Shown here: in pieces, positions 7,475 to 15,188 of the stretch | Layout of the letters: each line of letters starts with the position of its first letter | Position numbering within the stretch: position 1 is the first letter of the stretch | Origin: Bacillota bacterium | GTDB taxonomy: Bacteria; Bacillota_E; JAJZYS01; JAJYTV01 | Length of the DNA stretch: 64,000 nucleotides | Direction: 5' to 3' | Assembly (NCBI GenBank): GCA_021845645.1 | Contig: JAJZVM010000007.1 | Coordinates: forward strand, 62,001-126,000 | The notes under the pieces: generated by a model | What the model was told of the DNA's origin: nothing | Seen by the model: only the letters and a program-made list of their open reading frames with translations | Database searches by the model: none | Position numbers and translations under genes: made by a program

Positions 7475-8917
7475 CTAACCTCCACTGCTCGACGAGGAAC
7501 TGCTGCTACTGCTGGACGTGCCGTTCAGCTGGTTGATCAGCCCCGACACCATGGATTGCTGACCGAGCAGCGAGATGAGCGCGTTGATCTCGTTCGTGAA
7601 CTGCGTTCCCAGCGCGCTCTGCTGCAGGGTGATGAGGGTCTGCTCGTTCTGCTCGGACTGGTCGATCTGTTGGATCTGCTGCTGATACCCGTTGAGTACC
7701 TGGGCGATCGTACCGGTCGTGGGCGCGGTGTACGCCGTAAGTACGGTGTTGAGGTTGCCGGCGATGCCCGAGCCTCCTGAGGCGCCGGCAACCAGGTTCT
7801 GCACGGCGGTCGGGTTCTGTGCGTAGGCCGAAAGGAACGTGCCTGGCGTGAAGTTCAGCGTCGTCGTCTTGTCGGGATTCAGGGTCAGCGTCAAGCCGAC
7901 GTCCGTGACGGACTGGAAGCCCACGGGCTGGTTCTGGTCGAGCCCGAAGAGGGCGCTATTGACCGTGGAGAGGAGGCCTTCGGCAGTGGCGTCACCTGCC
8001 AGCACCTGGCCTTTGGCCGTGTACTTGGCGATGGTCGCCGTGAGGTTGTTGTAGTCCGAGGCGACCTGGCTGAGAGCGGACTCCGCCCCGGACGAAGAGG
8101 ACGTCACGGAGATGGTGGCGGGGGTACTGGTCGTGGTCAGCCCGAGCAGCGTGAGCGTCACGCCGGGGATGCTCGTGGAATCGGTGGCCTGGGTGCCGGT
8201 CACCGACACGCCGTTCACCGTGTAGAGCCATGGCAGGGCTTTTTGGGCAGGCGAAGACAGGTTCAAGGCCAGGCCCTGGCTCGTCGTACCGAAGAGGTCC
8301 GTGCCCGACCCTGTAATGGACGCGTCCTGTGTGCTTGAGAGCGACAGGTAATAGGAGCCGCCTGAGTCGATGACCGTGGCGGAGACACCGGCGCCTGCGG
8401 CGTTGATCTTCTGTGCGATGGTGTCCAAGGTGTCCTGGCTTGTGATCGAGATGCTGCCGGAGCTGGACCCGGAGCCGAGGGTCACGGTCTGGGCCTGCAG
8501 GTTCAACGCCGTCGAGGCCGACGCGTAGGAGCTCTGGCTCGACACCACCTCCGGCTGCCCGACCTGCGTGACCGCCACCAGATACGTACCGGGCGTGGCT
8601 CCGCTGCCGGTCGTGGCCTGCACAGCCGTCGACTGAGACGACGTGGCCGCGGCCGTCTGCCAGGTGGACGCCGAACTGAGGGAAGAAAAGTCGGACTGCA
8701 GGGCCGACACGGCACTTTGGATAGCCTGCCAGGCCGTCGACTGGGAAGTGATCGTCTGCAGTTGCTGCGAAAGGTTTTGAATGGGCTGTTCCATCGCTGT
8801 CTGCTCGCTCGTATAAAGCTGTGCAAGGGCGCTCAGGTTCAGGTTGGGGTACATAGCGCTGAGGATCGCGGGGTTGCTGAGAAGGCCGCCCAGGGAATTC
8901 GGGCCGGAACTGCTCAT
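7475..8917 (-). CDS. fliD: Flagellar filament cap protein FliD (HAP2)
   Basis: FliD caps the growing filament and inserts flagellin subunits. The 480-aa protein has the FliD N-terminus (YTSEQTAMEQPIQNLSQQLQ, then TAWQAIQSAVSALQSDFSSL), a hook-IN motif region (residues about 129-220) and a C-terminal coiled coil (GYQQQIQQIDQSEQNEQTLI, then LISLLGQQSMVSGLINQLNG). It ends in a poly-Ser/Gly tail. ATG 8917 follows GAGGTG. fliS and flagellin lie upstream on the same strand. The hook-IN module is shared with FlgK in this window. Confidence 0.92.
   Translation of the reverse strand: MSSSGPNSLGGLLSNPAILSAMYPNLNLSALAQLYTSEQTAMEQPIQNLSQQLQTITSQSTAWQAIQSAVSALQSDFSSLSSASTWQTAAATSSQSTAVQATTGSGATPGTYLVAVTQVGQPEVVSSQSSYASASTALNLQAQTVTLGSGSSSGSISITSQDTLDTIAQKINAAGAGVSATVIDSGGSYYLSLSSTQDASITGSGTDLFGTTSQGLALNLSSPAQKALPWLYTVNGVSVTGTQATDSTSIPGVTLTLLGLTTTSTPATISVTSSSSGAESALSQVASDYNNLTATIAKYTAKGQVLAGDATAEGLLSTVNSALFGLDQNQPVGFQSVTDVGLTLTLNPDKTTTLNFTPGTFLSAYAQNPTAVQNLVAGASGGSGIAGNLNTVLTAYTAPTTGTIAQVLNGYQQQIQQIDQSEQNEQTLITLQQSALGTQFTNEINALISLLGQQSMVSGLINQLNGTSSSSSSSSSSSGG
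8258..8533 (-). repeat. FliD copy of a module shared with FlgK
   Basis: FliD residues about 129-220 align with FlgK residues 274-358 (DNA 1791-2046). Both read SYAS..TAL.L.AQT.T, then DTL....A.KINAA.AGV.ATV, then ITGSG.DLFGTT.QGLA. The similarity is visible at protein level across about 85 residues with a short insertion (GSGSSSGS) in FliD. Confidence 0.7.
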
Positions 8918-8941
8918 GCCTGCACCTCTTTCGCTCGGGTC

Positions 8942-9340
8942 CTACGCGTTGCCCTGTACGCCAGGGGATGCAGCGGGTGCGGCCAAGGGAGCCGCTTCCT
9001 GCCAAGCGTCGCGCAGCACGGAGAGCACCTGCAGGACAGCGTCAATGCCCTCGACGGACTTGGCCATGTTTGCCTGCCCGAGTAGTGCGGTGCAATGCCC
9101 GTACAATGCCTTGAGATTCGTTACGAGATCTTTGGGCTCCTCCGGCAGGCCCTGCCCGAGCGCGAGAACGACCTGCTGCGCGAGGATGAGCCGATTGTGG
9201 GCCTTTTCGAGCTGCTTCTGCTCGATGGCCAGGCGCGCCTGGGCGAGAGTCGAAAGGAGCTCCGTGAACAGCGTAGGGAGCTCGCTCTGCGTACCTGCCG
9301 TGCTGCGGCCGAGCTGCTGATAGCGGACGATGCCGTTCAC
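8942..9340 (-). CDS. fliS: Flagellin export chaperone FliS
   Basis: This four-helix cytoplasmic chaperone binds the flagellin C-terminus. The 132-aa sequence shows the family features: an N-terminal Tyr motif (NGIVRYQQLG), the long helix LLSTLAQARLAIEQKQLEKA, HNRLILAQQVVLALGQGL and VTNLKALYGHCTALLGQANM. GTG 9340 has AAGGGGTGA upstream. It lies between flagellin and fliD on the same strand, the standard fliC-fliS-fliD context. It has an unusual Ala/Pro-rich C-terminal tail. Confidence 0.88.
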   Translation of the reverse strand: MNGIVRYQQLGRSTAGTQSELPTLFTELLSTLAQARLAIEQKQLEKAHNRLILAQQVVLALGQGLPEEPKDLVTNLKALYGHCTALLGQANMAKSVEGIDAVLQVLSVLRDAWQEAAPLAAPAASPGVQGNA

Positions 9341-9374
9341 GTCGGATCACCCCTTGGCAGCCTATCGGGAGAGG

Positions 9375-9412
9375 GGGCGCGCAGGTGGTCGGAGGTCGAC
9401 CGCCGCGCGCCC
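9375..9412 (-). terminator. Possible attenuator hairpin between flagellin and fliS
   Basis: GGGCGCGC (9375-9382) pairs with GCGCGCCC (9405-9412), with a partly self-complementary 22-nt interior. It lies between the flagellin stop and the fliS start. A partial terminator here would let flagellin be made in excess over FliS and FliD. There is no T-run. Confidence 0.35.
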
Positions 9413-9440
9413 GCCGTGCTGAGTCCCTAGTGCGGTGGGA

Positions 9441-11057
9441 TCAGGGGAACAGCTTGAGGAGGGCCTGCGGCATGGCGTTGGCCTGTGCCAGCATCGCGAC
9501 GCCGGCTTGCTGCAGGATCTGATCCTTCGTCAAGTTGGCCATCTGCAGCGCGACGTCCGTGTCCATGATGCCGCCCTGGGCGGTCGTCAGGTTCTGGGAC
9601 GAGGTCTGCAGCTGGCTCGATGCAAACTGCAGGCGGTTCTGGTAGGCGCCGACGGTCGCACGGTCAGCCGAGACCTGGTTGATGGCGTCCTGCAAGGAGG
9701 TCAGGGCCAGGTTGGCCAGACCCTGCGTCATGATGTTGAGACCGGTCGCGACCTGGGCGTTGCCGCCGTTGCCCGTCGCCGCCGAGGCCGTGACCACGTT
9801 GAAGGCGTAGAGGTCGGTCGTGGCTGCAGCTGCAATGACGGTCCCGGTCACCCCTGTCGCGTTGGCAGTGAAACTGCCTGCCGTCGTGAACGTGCTGGCG
9901 CCGGAGGCGTTGAAGGTCAATGCCGCCGTGTACGTCGTGGATGGGCCGGTCCCCGCTTGGAACACCAATGCGGCCGGGGTGGCACCACTCTGCGAATTGA
10001 GGGAGATGTACGTTCCGCTGGCGATGGCGCCGGTAAACGTCTCAGACGAGAGGATGTAGCTGCTCGCCGACGGCACCGCTGCCGCCGTGGCTGCTGTCGA
10101 GGAGCTGGTGACGTAGAAGGTCGTCGACTGCGGCGTAACTGTGAAGGAGTTGGTCGCGCCCGCCGTGGGCGTTGCGCTTGTGGTGAAATTGAGGATGTCA
10201 CCGGACGAGTCGGTGATCGTGAACGTCTGGACCGCGGCTGTCGTAGCGGTTAAGGTCCCGGTCTGGGTTGAGCCGCTCGCGTAGGTGATGGTGTACGCGA
10301 TGCCTGTGCCGCCGGCGTTGACGGACATGGCGATCGTCTCGGTCTGTGCCGAGCTGTACGTGCCCGAAACGCTGGCGAACGTCAAGCCGGTGGTCGCGCC
10401 CGACACCTGCCACGGCGACGCCTCGAACGACAGGTAGTCGTAGCTGCTGCCGGTCGCAGCAGCGAGTCCACTTGCGTTGACCGTCGTGGACGCCTGCACC
10501 ACGCCGATGGTGTCATTGGTGCCGGTGACCCCGTTCGCCTGCTCGCCTGCTACGCCGAGCGTGTACGCGTCGACAGCGTTCATCGACATGGTCAGGGCCT
10601 GACCGGCGTTGGCGCCGATCTGGATCTGCTTGCCCTGGAAGGTGCCGTCGAGCAGGTTGATGTTGTTGAACTGGGTCGTGTTCGCGATCTGCGTGATCTC
10701 CTGGGCGTACTGGTTCATCTCGGACTGCAGGGCGCTCAGGTCGGTCTGGTTGTTGGTGCCGGTGGCAGCCTCGCTCGCGAGCGAGTACATGCTCTGCATG
10801 ATGTTCTGCACCTGGCCCATGGCGCCGTCGGCCGTCTGCAGGAGCGTGATGCCGGACTGCGAGTTCTGGTAGGCCTGGTTCATGCCGTCGATCTGCGACT
10901 GCATCTGCTGGCTGATGGCCAGCCCGGACGGGTCGTTCGCGGCGCTGTTGATGCGAAGGCCTGACGACAACTGCTGCAGAACGCCGTTCATGTTCTGCTG
11001 CGTGTTGTCGAGGTTCAGCCAGGCATTCAACGCTGCGACGTTCGTGTTTACGAACAT
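9441..11057 (-). CDS. fliC: Flagellin
   Basis: This is the major filament subunit, 538 aa from ATG 11057. The conserved N-terminal D0/D1 helices are obvious (FVNTNVAALNAWLNLDNTQQ, LQQLSSGLRINSAANDPSGL, SGITLLQTADGAMGQVQNIM). So are the C-terminal ones (SLQDAINQVSADRATVGAYQ, NRLQFASSQLQTSSQNLTTA, ending ANAMPQALLKLF). The middle ~320 residues are a Thr/Ser/Ala-rich variable domain, attractive for O-glycosylation given the neighbouring GT2 and FkbM genes. An in-frame upstream ATG (11129) would add 24 basic residues not found in flagellins, so I reject it. Confidence 0.95.
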   Translation of the reverse strand: MFVNTNVAALNAWLNLDNTQQNMNGVLQQLSSGLRINSAANDPSGLAISQQMQSQIDGMNQAYQNSQSGITLLQTADGAMGQVQNIMQSMYSLASEAATGTNNQTDLSALQSEMNQYAQEITQIANTTQFNNINLLDGTFQGKQIQIGANAGQALTMSMNAVDAYTLGVAGEQANGVTGTNDTIGVVQASTTVNASGLAAATGSSYDYLSFEASPWQVSGATTGLTFASVSGTYSSAQTETIAMSVNAGGTGIAYTITYASGSTQTGTLTATTAAVQTFTITDSSGDILNFTTSATPTAGATNSFTVTPQSTTFYVTSSSTAATAAAVPSASSYILSSETFTGAIASGTYISLNSQSGATPAALVFQAGTGPSTTYTAALTFNASGASTFTTAGSFTANATGVTGTVIAAAATTDLYAFNVVTASAATGNGGNAQVATGLNIMTQGLANLALTSLQDAINQVSADRATVGAYQNRLQFASSQLQTSSQNLTTAQGGIMDTDVALQMANLTKDQILQQAGVAMLAQANAMPQALLKLFP

Positions 11058-11163
11058 GGCCTTCCCGCGCCCTCCGACGCGGATTTCCCTTCCCTTCCTT
11101 GATGATCTCGCTCCCCCGTCGAGGAGCATCTGGAGGGTGAACCCTCTAGAGGTTCTACCTGTC

Positions 11164-11206
11164 CTATCGGTCGTGTGTGGAAGATCTGGAGGAGTGAAAT
11201 ATCGCC
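11164..11206 (-). promoter_or_regulatory. fliC: Candidate sigma-28-type -10 elements upstream of flagellin
   Basis: On the - strand two sequences share the CGATA core of the sigma-28 -10 element: GGCGATAT (complement of 11199-11206) and ACCGATAG (complement of 11164-11171), about 142 and 107 bp before the flagellin ATG. Neither has a convincing TAAA -35 at the expected distance, so this is a weak candidate. An imperfect palindrome around CCTCTAGAGG lies between them and the gene. Confidence 0.28.
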
Positions 11207-11297
11207 GTCATAGGCAATCAGGTCCCGTGTGAGCGGGCAAGATCGATCTGTTGCCTTCAATGCGCCGGAAATCTCGCCATTGCTCCGCTTCCGCCTG

Positions 11298-11918
11298 CTA
11301 GAGCTTGCGCAGGGCCTGGAGCCTCTTGCGCTCCTGGCGCAGCACATAGGCGATGACGCGGTCCTGGTCCATCTCCTTGATCTCCATGAAGTCGAAGCCG
11401 ATGAGGCGCCCCCCCTGGGGGCTCTCCCCGACCCGGACGGCGTACATGGTGAGGGGGACGGGGGCACCGGTCTCGAGAAAGAGGGTCGCCGAGACGATGT
11501 CCTGCTTCATGATGCCGCTTCCCTGCGGGCAGTGGGCGAGAAGGCCGCAGCCCGAGAGGTCCACGGCGCGGCACGCCTTCTCCCCGATCACGAGTGGCAG
11601 GTCCACCGGCGTGCGGTGGAAGCGGCGCTTGGCGAAGCGCTGGATCATCAGCGGCTGGCGCGCGGTGACGGTGCCGTCGGCCTGGACCGACAGCACGTCC
11701 AGTTCGGCGACCAGCGTCGCGTTGCCCACGTCGACGCGCGCGATGATGTGGCTGCCTGCGGGGAAGGGGACCCCCCTCAGGCGCCTGCCCTTCGGCACGA
11801 ACGTCAGGGTACGCCCGTCCTGACCGGCGATCTCCGCGCGCTGCGTCACCGGGCCATCCGGCGTCGCGCGCTCCAGCGAGACTTCCGCGCCGATCGGGAA
11901 CTCCGGCAACTCCTCCAA
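11298..11918 (-). CDS. YcgR-like PilZ-domain protein (c-di-GMP flagellar brake)
   Basis: This 206-aa cytoplasmic protein has an N-terminal beta-barrel resembling the YcgR N domain (about residues 5-95) and a C-terminal PilZ domain. The PilZ c-di-GMP signature is present: the arginine cluster RFAKRRFHR at ~92-100 and DLSGCG at ~118-123. YcgR proteins slow the motor or alter its bias when c-di-GMP rises, which suits a place between flagellin and the switch/chemotaxis operon. The TTG start at 11918 is supported by GGAGG seven bases upstream. It is divergent from fliN. Confidence 0.82.
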   Translation of the reverse strand: MEELPEFPIGAEVSLERATPDGPVTQRAEIAGQDGRTLTFVPKGRRLRGVPFPAGSHIIARVDVGNATLVAELDVLSVQADGTVTARQPLMIQRFAKRRFHRTPVDLPLVIGEKACRAVDLSGCGLLAHCPQGSGIMKQDIVSATLFLETGAPVPLTMYAVRVGESPQGGRLIGFDFMEIKEMDQDRVIAYVLRQERKRLQALRKL

Positions 11919-12003
11919 TGCGCAGCCTCCAAGCGATGATGATCTGCAGGGGCGCCTGCCTTCGCAGGATAAAGCGTTTGTCGGCGAGAACTGAGGCCCC
12001 TGG

Positions 12004-12043
12004 TTTCGATCCTGCTCGCGCTCTTTCGATCCTGCTCGCGCTC
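12004..12043. repeat. Perfect 20-bp tandem duplication upstream of fliN
   Basis: The 20-base unit TTTCGATCCTGCTCGCGCTC occurs twice head to tail, at 12004-12023 and 12024-12043, in the 245-bp spacer between the divergent PilZ and fliN genes. It may be a recent slippage duplication or paired regulator sites. Confidence 0.85.
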
Positions 12044-12163
12044 AAGGTAACAGATGGTCTAAAGTGGGGACAAGCAAGATGGGTACATTGGGACCTATTC
12101 GACGTAGGTTCCGTATTCCATCCTGATTGGCAGCCGAGGGCATGGAGACGTGGGGGTGACGTT

Positions 12164-12598
12164 ATGGCTGAGGATCCCATGCTGAGCCAAACGGAGATCG
12201 ACGCCCTTCTGCGTTCTCTGCAAGACGACGCGCAGGAACCGACGCCAGTCGCACCCCGGACGGAGCCCCTGCCTGGCATCCCCCAGGCACAGCCCGTGCA
12301 GCCCAGCGCTGCACCGGCGGCGAGAGTGTCCTACAACCTGCCGCCGGGATTCGGCCTGCTCCTGGGTGTACACGTGACGCTCTCCGTAGAGCTCGGCGGC
12401 ACCCCGCTCGACTTGGGCGACCTTCTGCAGTTCGGGCGCTCGTCGCTCATCGTGCTCGACGGCCGCGTCGACGCCCCGCTGACCCTGTTCGTCAACGGGG
12501 TGCCTTTCGCCGAGGGCATCGTCGTGGAGACGAACGGTCGCTACGGCCTGCGCATCACAGAACTCTTGCAGCCGCAGGAAGGAGCCAAGGCCTCTTGA
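12164..12598 (+). CDS. fliN: FliN/FliY-type flagellar switch protein with FliM-like N-terminal peptide
   Basis: This 144-aa C-ring protein has a C-terminal SpoA domain at about residues 65-138 (VHVTLSVELGGTPLDLGDLL ... GRYGLRITELLQ). The N-terminus has MLSQTEIDALLRSLQ, the CheY-P-binding EIDALL peptide typical of FliM and FliY. In Bacillus FliY a CheC-like phosphatase domain lies between these parts; here there is only a Pro-rich linker, and CheX is encoded separately next door. ATG 12164 follows GGGGGTGA. The stop overlaps the cheX TTG start. Confidence 0.88.
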   Translation: MAEDPMLSQTEIDALLRSLQDDAQEPTPVAPRTEPLPGIPQAQPVQPSAAPAARVSYNLPPGFGLLLGVHVTLSVELGGTPLDLGDLLQFGRSSLIVLDGRVDAPLTLFVNGVPFAEGIVVETNGRYGLRITELLQPQEGAKAS

Positions 12599-13059
12599 AC
12601 GTCGAGTGGATCAATCCTTTCATCCGCGCCGCGAACCACGTCCTCAGCGAGACCGTCTCTTTCGATCACGCGAAGCTTGGCCAGCTCCAGGTGGACGAGG
12701 CTCCCTACACGACGCAGGACGTCACTTGCATGCTCGGCGTCTCAGGCGTCCTCTCCGGTTCCGTATTTCTCGGCATGCCGAACTCGGTGGCGTCCATCAT
12801 CATCGAGCGCATGGTCGGGGAAGAGCTTCCCGTCTCGGACCCGCTCGGAGAATCCGCCCTGGGCGAGGTCGTCAACATGATCTCGGGCTCGGCCCTGCGC
12901 TTCCTCGAAAGCGCCGGCTACACCTGCGCGATCACCCCGCCCGTGGTCATCCGCGGCCGTGGGGCGACCATCACGACGGCGGCCAAGAAGCGGGTCGTCG
13001 TGCCGATGCAGTACGACCAGGCCCTGATGCACCTGGCCGTCTCGCTACAGCAGGGCTGA
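12595..13059 (+). CDS. cheX: CheY-P phosphatase CheX
   Basis: CheX dephosphorylates CheY-P. The 154-aa protein has the CheX/CheC/FliY phosphatase motif ExxNxxxG as E91-VV-N94-MIS-G98 (GEVVNMISGSALRFLE). It also has the long beta strands of the fold, for example GVSGVLSGSVFLGMP. TTG 12595 overlaps the fliN stop (TTGA), with GGAAGGAG upstream. A single phosphatase motif and this length fit CheX, not CheC. The product may work at the switch alongside the shortened FliN. Confidence 0.88.
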   Translation: MNVEWINPFIRAANHVLSETVSFDHAKLGQLQVDEAPYTTQDVTCMLGVSGVLSGSVFLGMPNSVASIIIERMVGEELPVSDPLGESALGEVVNMISGSALRFLESAGYTCAITPPVVIRGRGATITTAAKKRVVVPMQYDQALMHLAVSLQQG

Positions 13060-13072
13060 GAGGGAGGTAGCC

Positions 13073-14143
13073 ATGAGGCGCATGCGCCTGGGGCCGGAGG
13101 CCATCGGCCAGACCCTGGCCGAACCCCCGACCGATGCGACAGGCCGGCCGCTCGCGCCGCGCGGCAAGGTCGTCGACGAGGAGCTCAAGCGCCGGCTGCA
13201 GGAAGCCGGCGTCCAGATCGTCTTCGTGGAGGATCCCGCGTTCTCCGACCTCCAGTTCTCTGCCTTGGTGTCGCCGCCTACGATGCGCCTGGCCTCCGCC
13301 GTGTTCCACGAGGCGAAGGAGCGCCTGCAAAGCCGGCCCAAGGATCCCTTGCCCTACGTGCCGTTTCTTCACCTGGCCCAGGCGGTGATCCAGGACTCGT
13401 TCGACACACCCCTCGACGTCGCCGCCGTGTTGCTGCCGCAGAATCAGGCGCAGCGCGACGAGATCCACGCCCTCAACCGCGCCAGCCTCGCGGTGCGACT
13501 GACGCAGGCCATGCGCCTGCCGCGCTATGCCACGGACTTGGCCGCCGCCGGGCTCGCGTGCGATCTCGGCATGCTCGTGGTACCGCCCGAGCTGCGCTGG
13601 CGACATACGGAGCTCACTCCCGAGGAGGTCGAGACGATCCGCGGTCACGTGGCGGCCAGCGTGCACTGCGTCGAAGGGCGCGAGGGCTGGAGTGCGGTCA
13701 CCCGCGCCGCCATCGCCCAGCACCACGAGCGCATCGACGGCAGCGGCTATCCGAACCGCGTCAAAGGGGACGAGATCCACCCCACCGCGCGCATCCTGGC
13801 GGTCTGCGATGTGTTCTGCGCCATGCTGCTCCCCCGGCCGGACCGCGGGGTCTTCTCTCCGGAAGAGGCACTTGCCGAGGTGGACGGCGCTGCCGGCAGC
13901 CTGTTCGATTACGATACCGTCGTCGCGTTCCACCGCATGGTGCCGCCCTACCCGGTCGGCACGGAGGTGGAACTCTCCACGGGCGAGCGCGCCGTGGTGC
14001 TCCGGGTGCCAGGGAGCCTCAAGGCGCGGCCGCTCGTACGGGTCTTCATGGACAAGGACGGCACGCGCCTGACGGAGTTCCCCGAGATGGACCTCACCCA
14101 ACGGGAACTGCAGGCAACGACCGTGGTACGGGTAATCGCCTAG
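13073..14143 (+). CDS. Degenerate HD-GYP-type protein
   Basis: This 356-aa cytoplasmic protein shows an HD-GYP output region at about residues 120-270. The HHERIDGSGYP motif (GYP with its preceding HH) and KGDEIHPTARILAVCDVFCA are intact. However, the HD dyad, normally HDIGK, reads CDLGM (LACDLGMLVVPPEL), so a metal-binding His and the Lys are replaced. Intact HD-GYP enzymes hydrolyse c-di-GMP; this one may have lost activity and bind nucleotide only, or be altered. A small C-terminal beta domain follows. It lies between cheX and cheY, with a PilZ gene nearby. GAGGGAGGT precedes ATG 13073. Confidence 0.75.
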   Translation: MRRMRLGPEAIGQTLAEPPTDATGRPLAPRGKVVDEELKRRLQEAGVQIVFVEDPAFSDLQFSALVSPPTMRLASAVFHEAKERLQSRPKDPLPYVPFLHLAQAVIQDSFDTPLDVAAVLLPQNQAQRDEIHALNRASLAVRLTQAMRLPRYATDLAAAGLACDLGMLVVPPELRWRHTELTPEEVETIRGHVAASVHCVEGREGWSAVTRAAIAQHHERIDGSGYPNRVKGDEIHPTARILAVCDVFCAMLLPRPDRGVFSPEEALAEVDGAAGSLFDYDTVVAFHRMVPPYPVGTEVELSTGERAVVLRVPGSLKARPLVRVFMDKDGTRLTEFPEMDLTQRELQATTVVRVIA

Positions 14144-14161
14144 AAGCGGGGGAATAGGGCA

Positions 14162-14518
14162 GTGGCCAAGATCCTGGTGGTCGATGATGCCATGTTCATG
14201 CGCAGCCGCCTGCGAGGTCTCTTGGAAGGAGCTGGACATAACGTCGTGGAGGCGGCGAACGGCAAGGAAGCGGTGGACGTGTACCAGCAGGAGCGACCCG
14301 AGCTCGTGCTGATGGACGTCACCATGCCCGAGATGGATGGGCTCGAGGCCCTGAAGCGCATTCGCCAGGGCACCCCTGGGGCCAAGGTGATCATGTGCTC
14401 CGCGCTTGGGCAGCAGTCGATCGTGCTCGAGGCGATCAAGGCAGGCGCCAAGGACTTCATCGTCAAGCCGTTCCGTCCCGAGAAGGTCTTGGAGGCGGTC
14501 GGTCGACAAGTGCCCTGA
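14162..14518 (+). CDS. cheY: Chemotaxis response regulator CheY
   Basis: This single-domain receiver (118 aa) binds the flagellar switch when phosphorylated by CheA. All receiver residues are present: acidic pair D8-D9 (VVDDAMFMR), phospho-acceptor D52 (LVLMDVTMPEMDG), S80 (VIMCSALG) and K102 (DFIVKPF). The start is GTG 14162. The stand-alone length and position before cheW-cheA support CheY over a transcriptional regulator. Likely phosphatases are CheX and CheC in this operon. Confidence 0.93.
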   Translation: MAKILVVDDAMFMRSRLRGLLEGAGHNVVEAANGKEAVDVYQQERPELVLMDVTMPEMDGLEALKRIRQGTPGAKVIMCSALGQQSIVLEAIKAGAKDFIVKPFRPEKVLEAVGRQVP

Positions 14519-14594
14519 TCAAGAGACAGTTCCAGCCAATTTCCGGTATAATTCGCAGAGGTCTAATTTGCCGAGGGCCCTGGGGGATGAGCCG

Positions 14595-15188
14595 ATGAGC
14601 GACGATGGCGACCTGCAGTTTGTACTCTTCGAGATCGAGGGCGTCCGCTACGGTGTCGAGGTCGAGCGGGTGCTCGAAATCATCACGCGTCCGGAGGTAA
14701 GCCCTGTGCCCTCCGCCCTCGACTGCGTCGAGGGCGTGATCAACCTGCGCGGCAAGGTGCTGCCCGTGCTGGACCTGCGCCGACGCTTCCGCCTCGGCGG
14801 GGATGCCGGGACTTCCACCCACATCGTCATCATGCAACTGCACAGCGAGACGGCGGGCATCTCGGTCGACGGGGTGTCGCAGGTGGTGCGGATTCCGGTG
14901 GACGCGATCGAGCCGCCGCCGCCAGCGATCACCGGACCCCAGGCGCGCTACGTCGTCGGCATCGCCAAGCACCAGGACCACCTCGTCGTCATCCTCGATC
15001 TCGACCGCGCCTTCGAGCCGGACGAGCTCGCGCTCGACACCGCCGGCCGCCTGACGGGCGGCCAGGGACGCGCGAGCCTGCACGAGCGCAAGGACCGGCA
15101 GGACCGGCAGGACGGGTCGCCGGCGGCGACCCGGGGTCCGCAGGACGGGTCGCCGGCGGCGACCCGGGAGGCAAGCCATGACGAATGA
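14595..15188 (+). CDS. cheW: Chemotaxis coupling protein CheW with repeat-bearing tail
   Basis: CheW links receptors to CheA. The 197-aa protein has the CheW fold: FVLFEIEGVRYGVEVERVLE, the receptor-binding CVEGVINLRGKVLPVLDLRR, TAGISVDGVSQVVRI and YVVGIAKHQDHLVVILDLDR. CheW proteins are usually about 150 aa; here residues ~160-197 are an extra polar tail containing an 11-residue tandem repeat (QDGSPAATRGP then QDGSPAATRE). ATG 14595 follows GGGGGATGA. The end overlaps the cheA start by 11 bases. Confidence 0.93.
   Translation: MSDDGDLQFVLFEIEGVRYGVEVERVLEIITRPEVSPVPSALDCVEGVINLRGKVLPVLDLRRRFRLGGDAGTSTHIVIMQLHSETAGISVDGVSQVVRIPVDAIEPPPPAITGPQARYVVGIAKHQDHLVVILDLDRAFEPDELALDTAGRLTGGQGRASLHERKDRQDRQDGSPAATRGPQDGSPAATREASHDE
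15107..15168 (+). repeat. 33-bp-period tandem repeat in the cheW 3' end
   Basis: A 29-bp GC-rich unit is repeated exactly at 15107-15135 and 15140-15168 (period 33 bp, 11 codons), preceded by a shorter GGACCGGCA duplication. It encodes the Gln-Asp-Gly-Ser-Pro-Ala-Ala-Thr-Arg repeat of the CheW tail. In-phase periodicity would allow copy-number change without a frameshift. Confidence 0.85.

Noticed and set aside
11235..11254. Hairpin between PilZ and flagellin genes (GGCAA...TTGCC)
   Set aside because: The stem is only about five perfect pairs and has no T-run.
11058..11297. A strong sigma-28 promoter for flagellin
   Set aside because: Two -10-like CGATA sequences exist but no TAAA -35 at the right distance, so only a low-confidence entry was kept.
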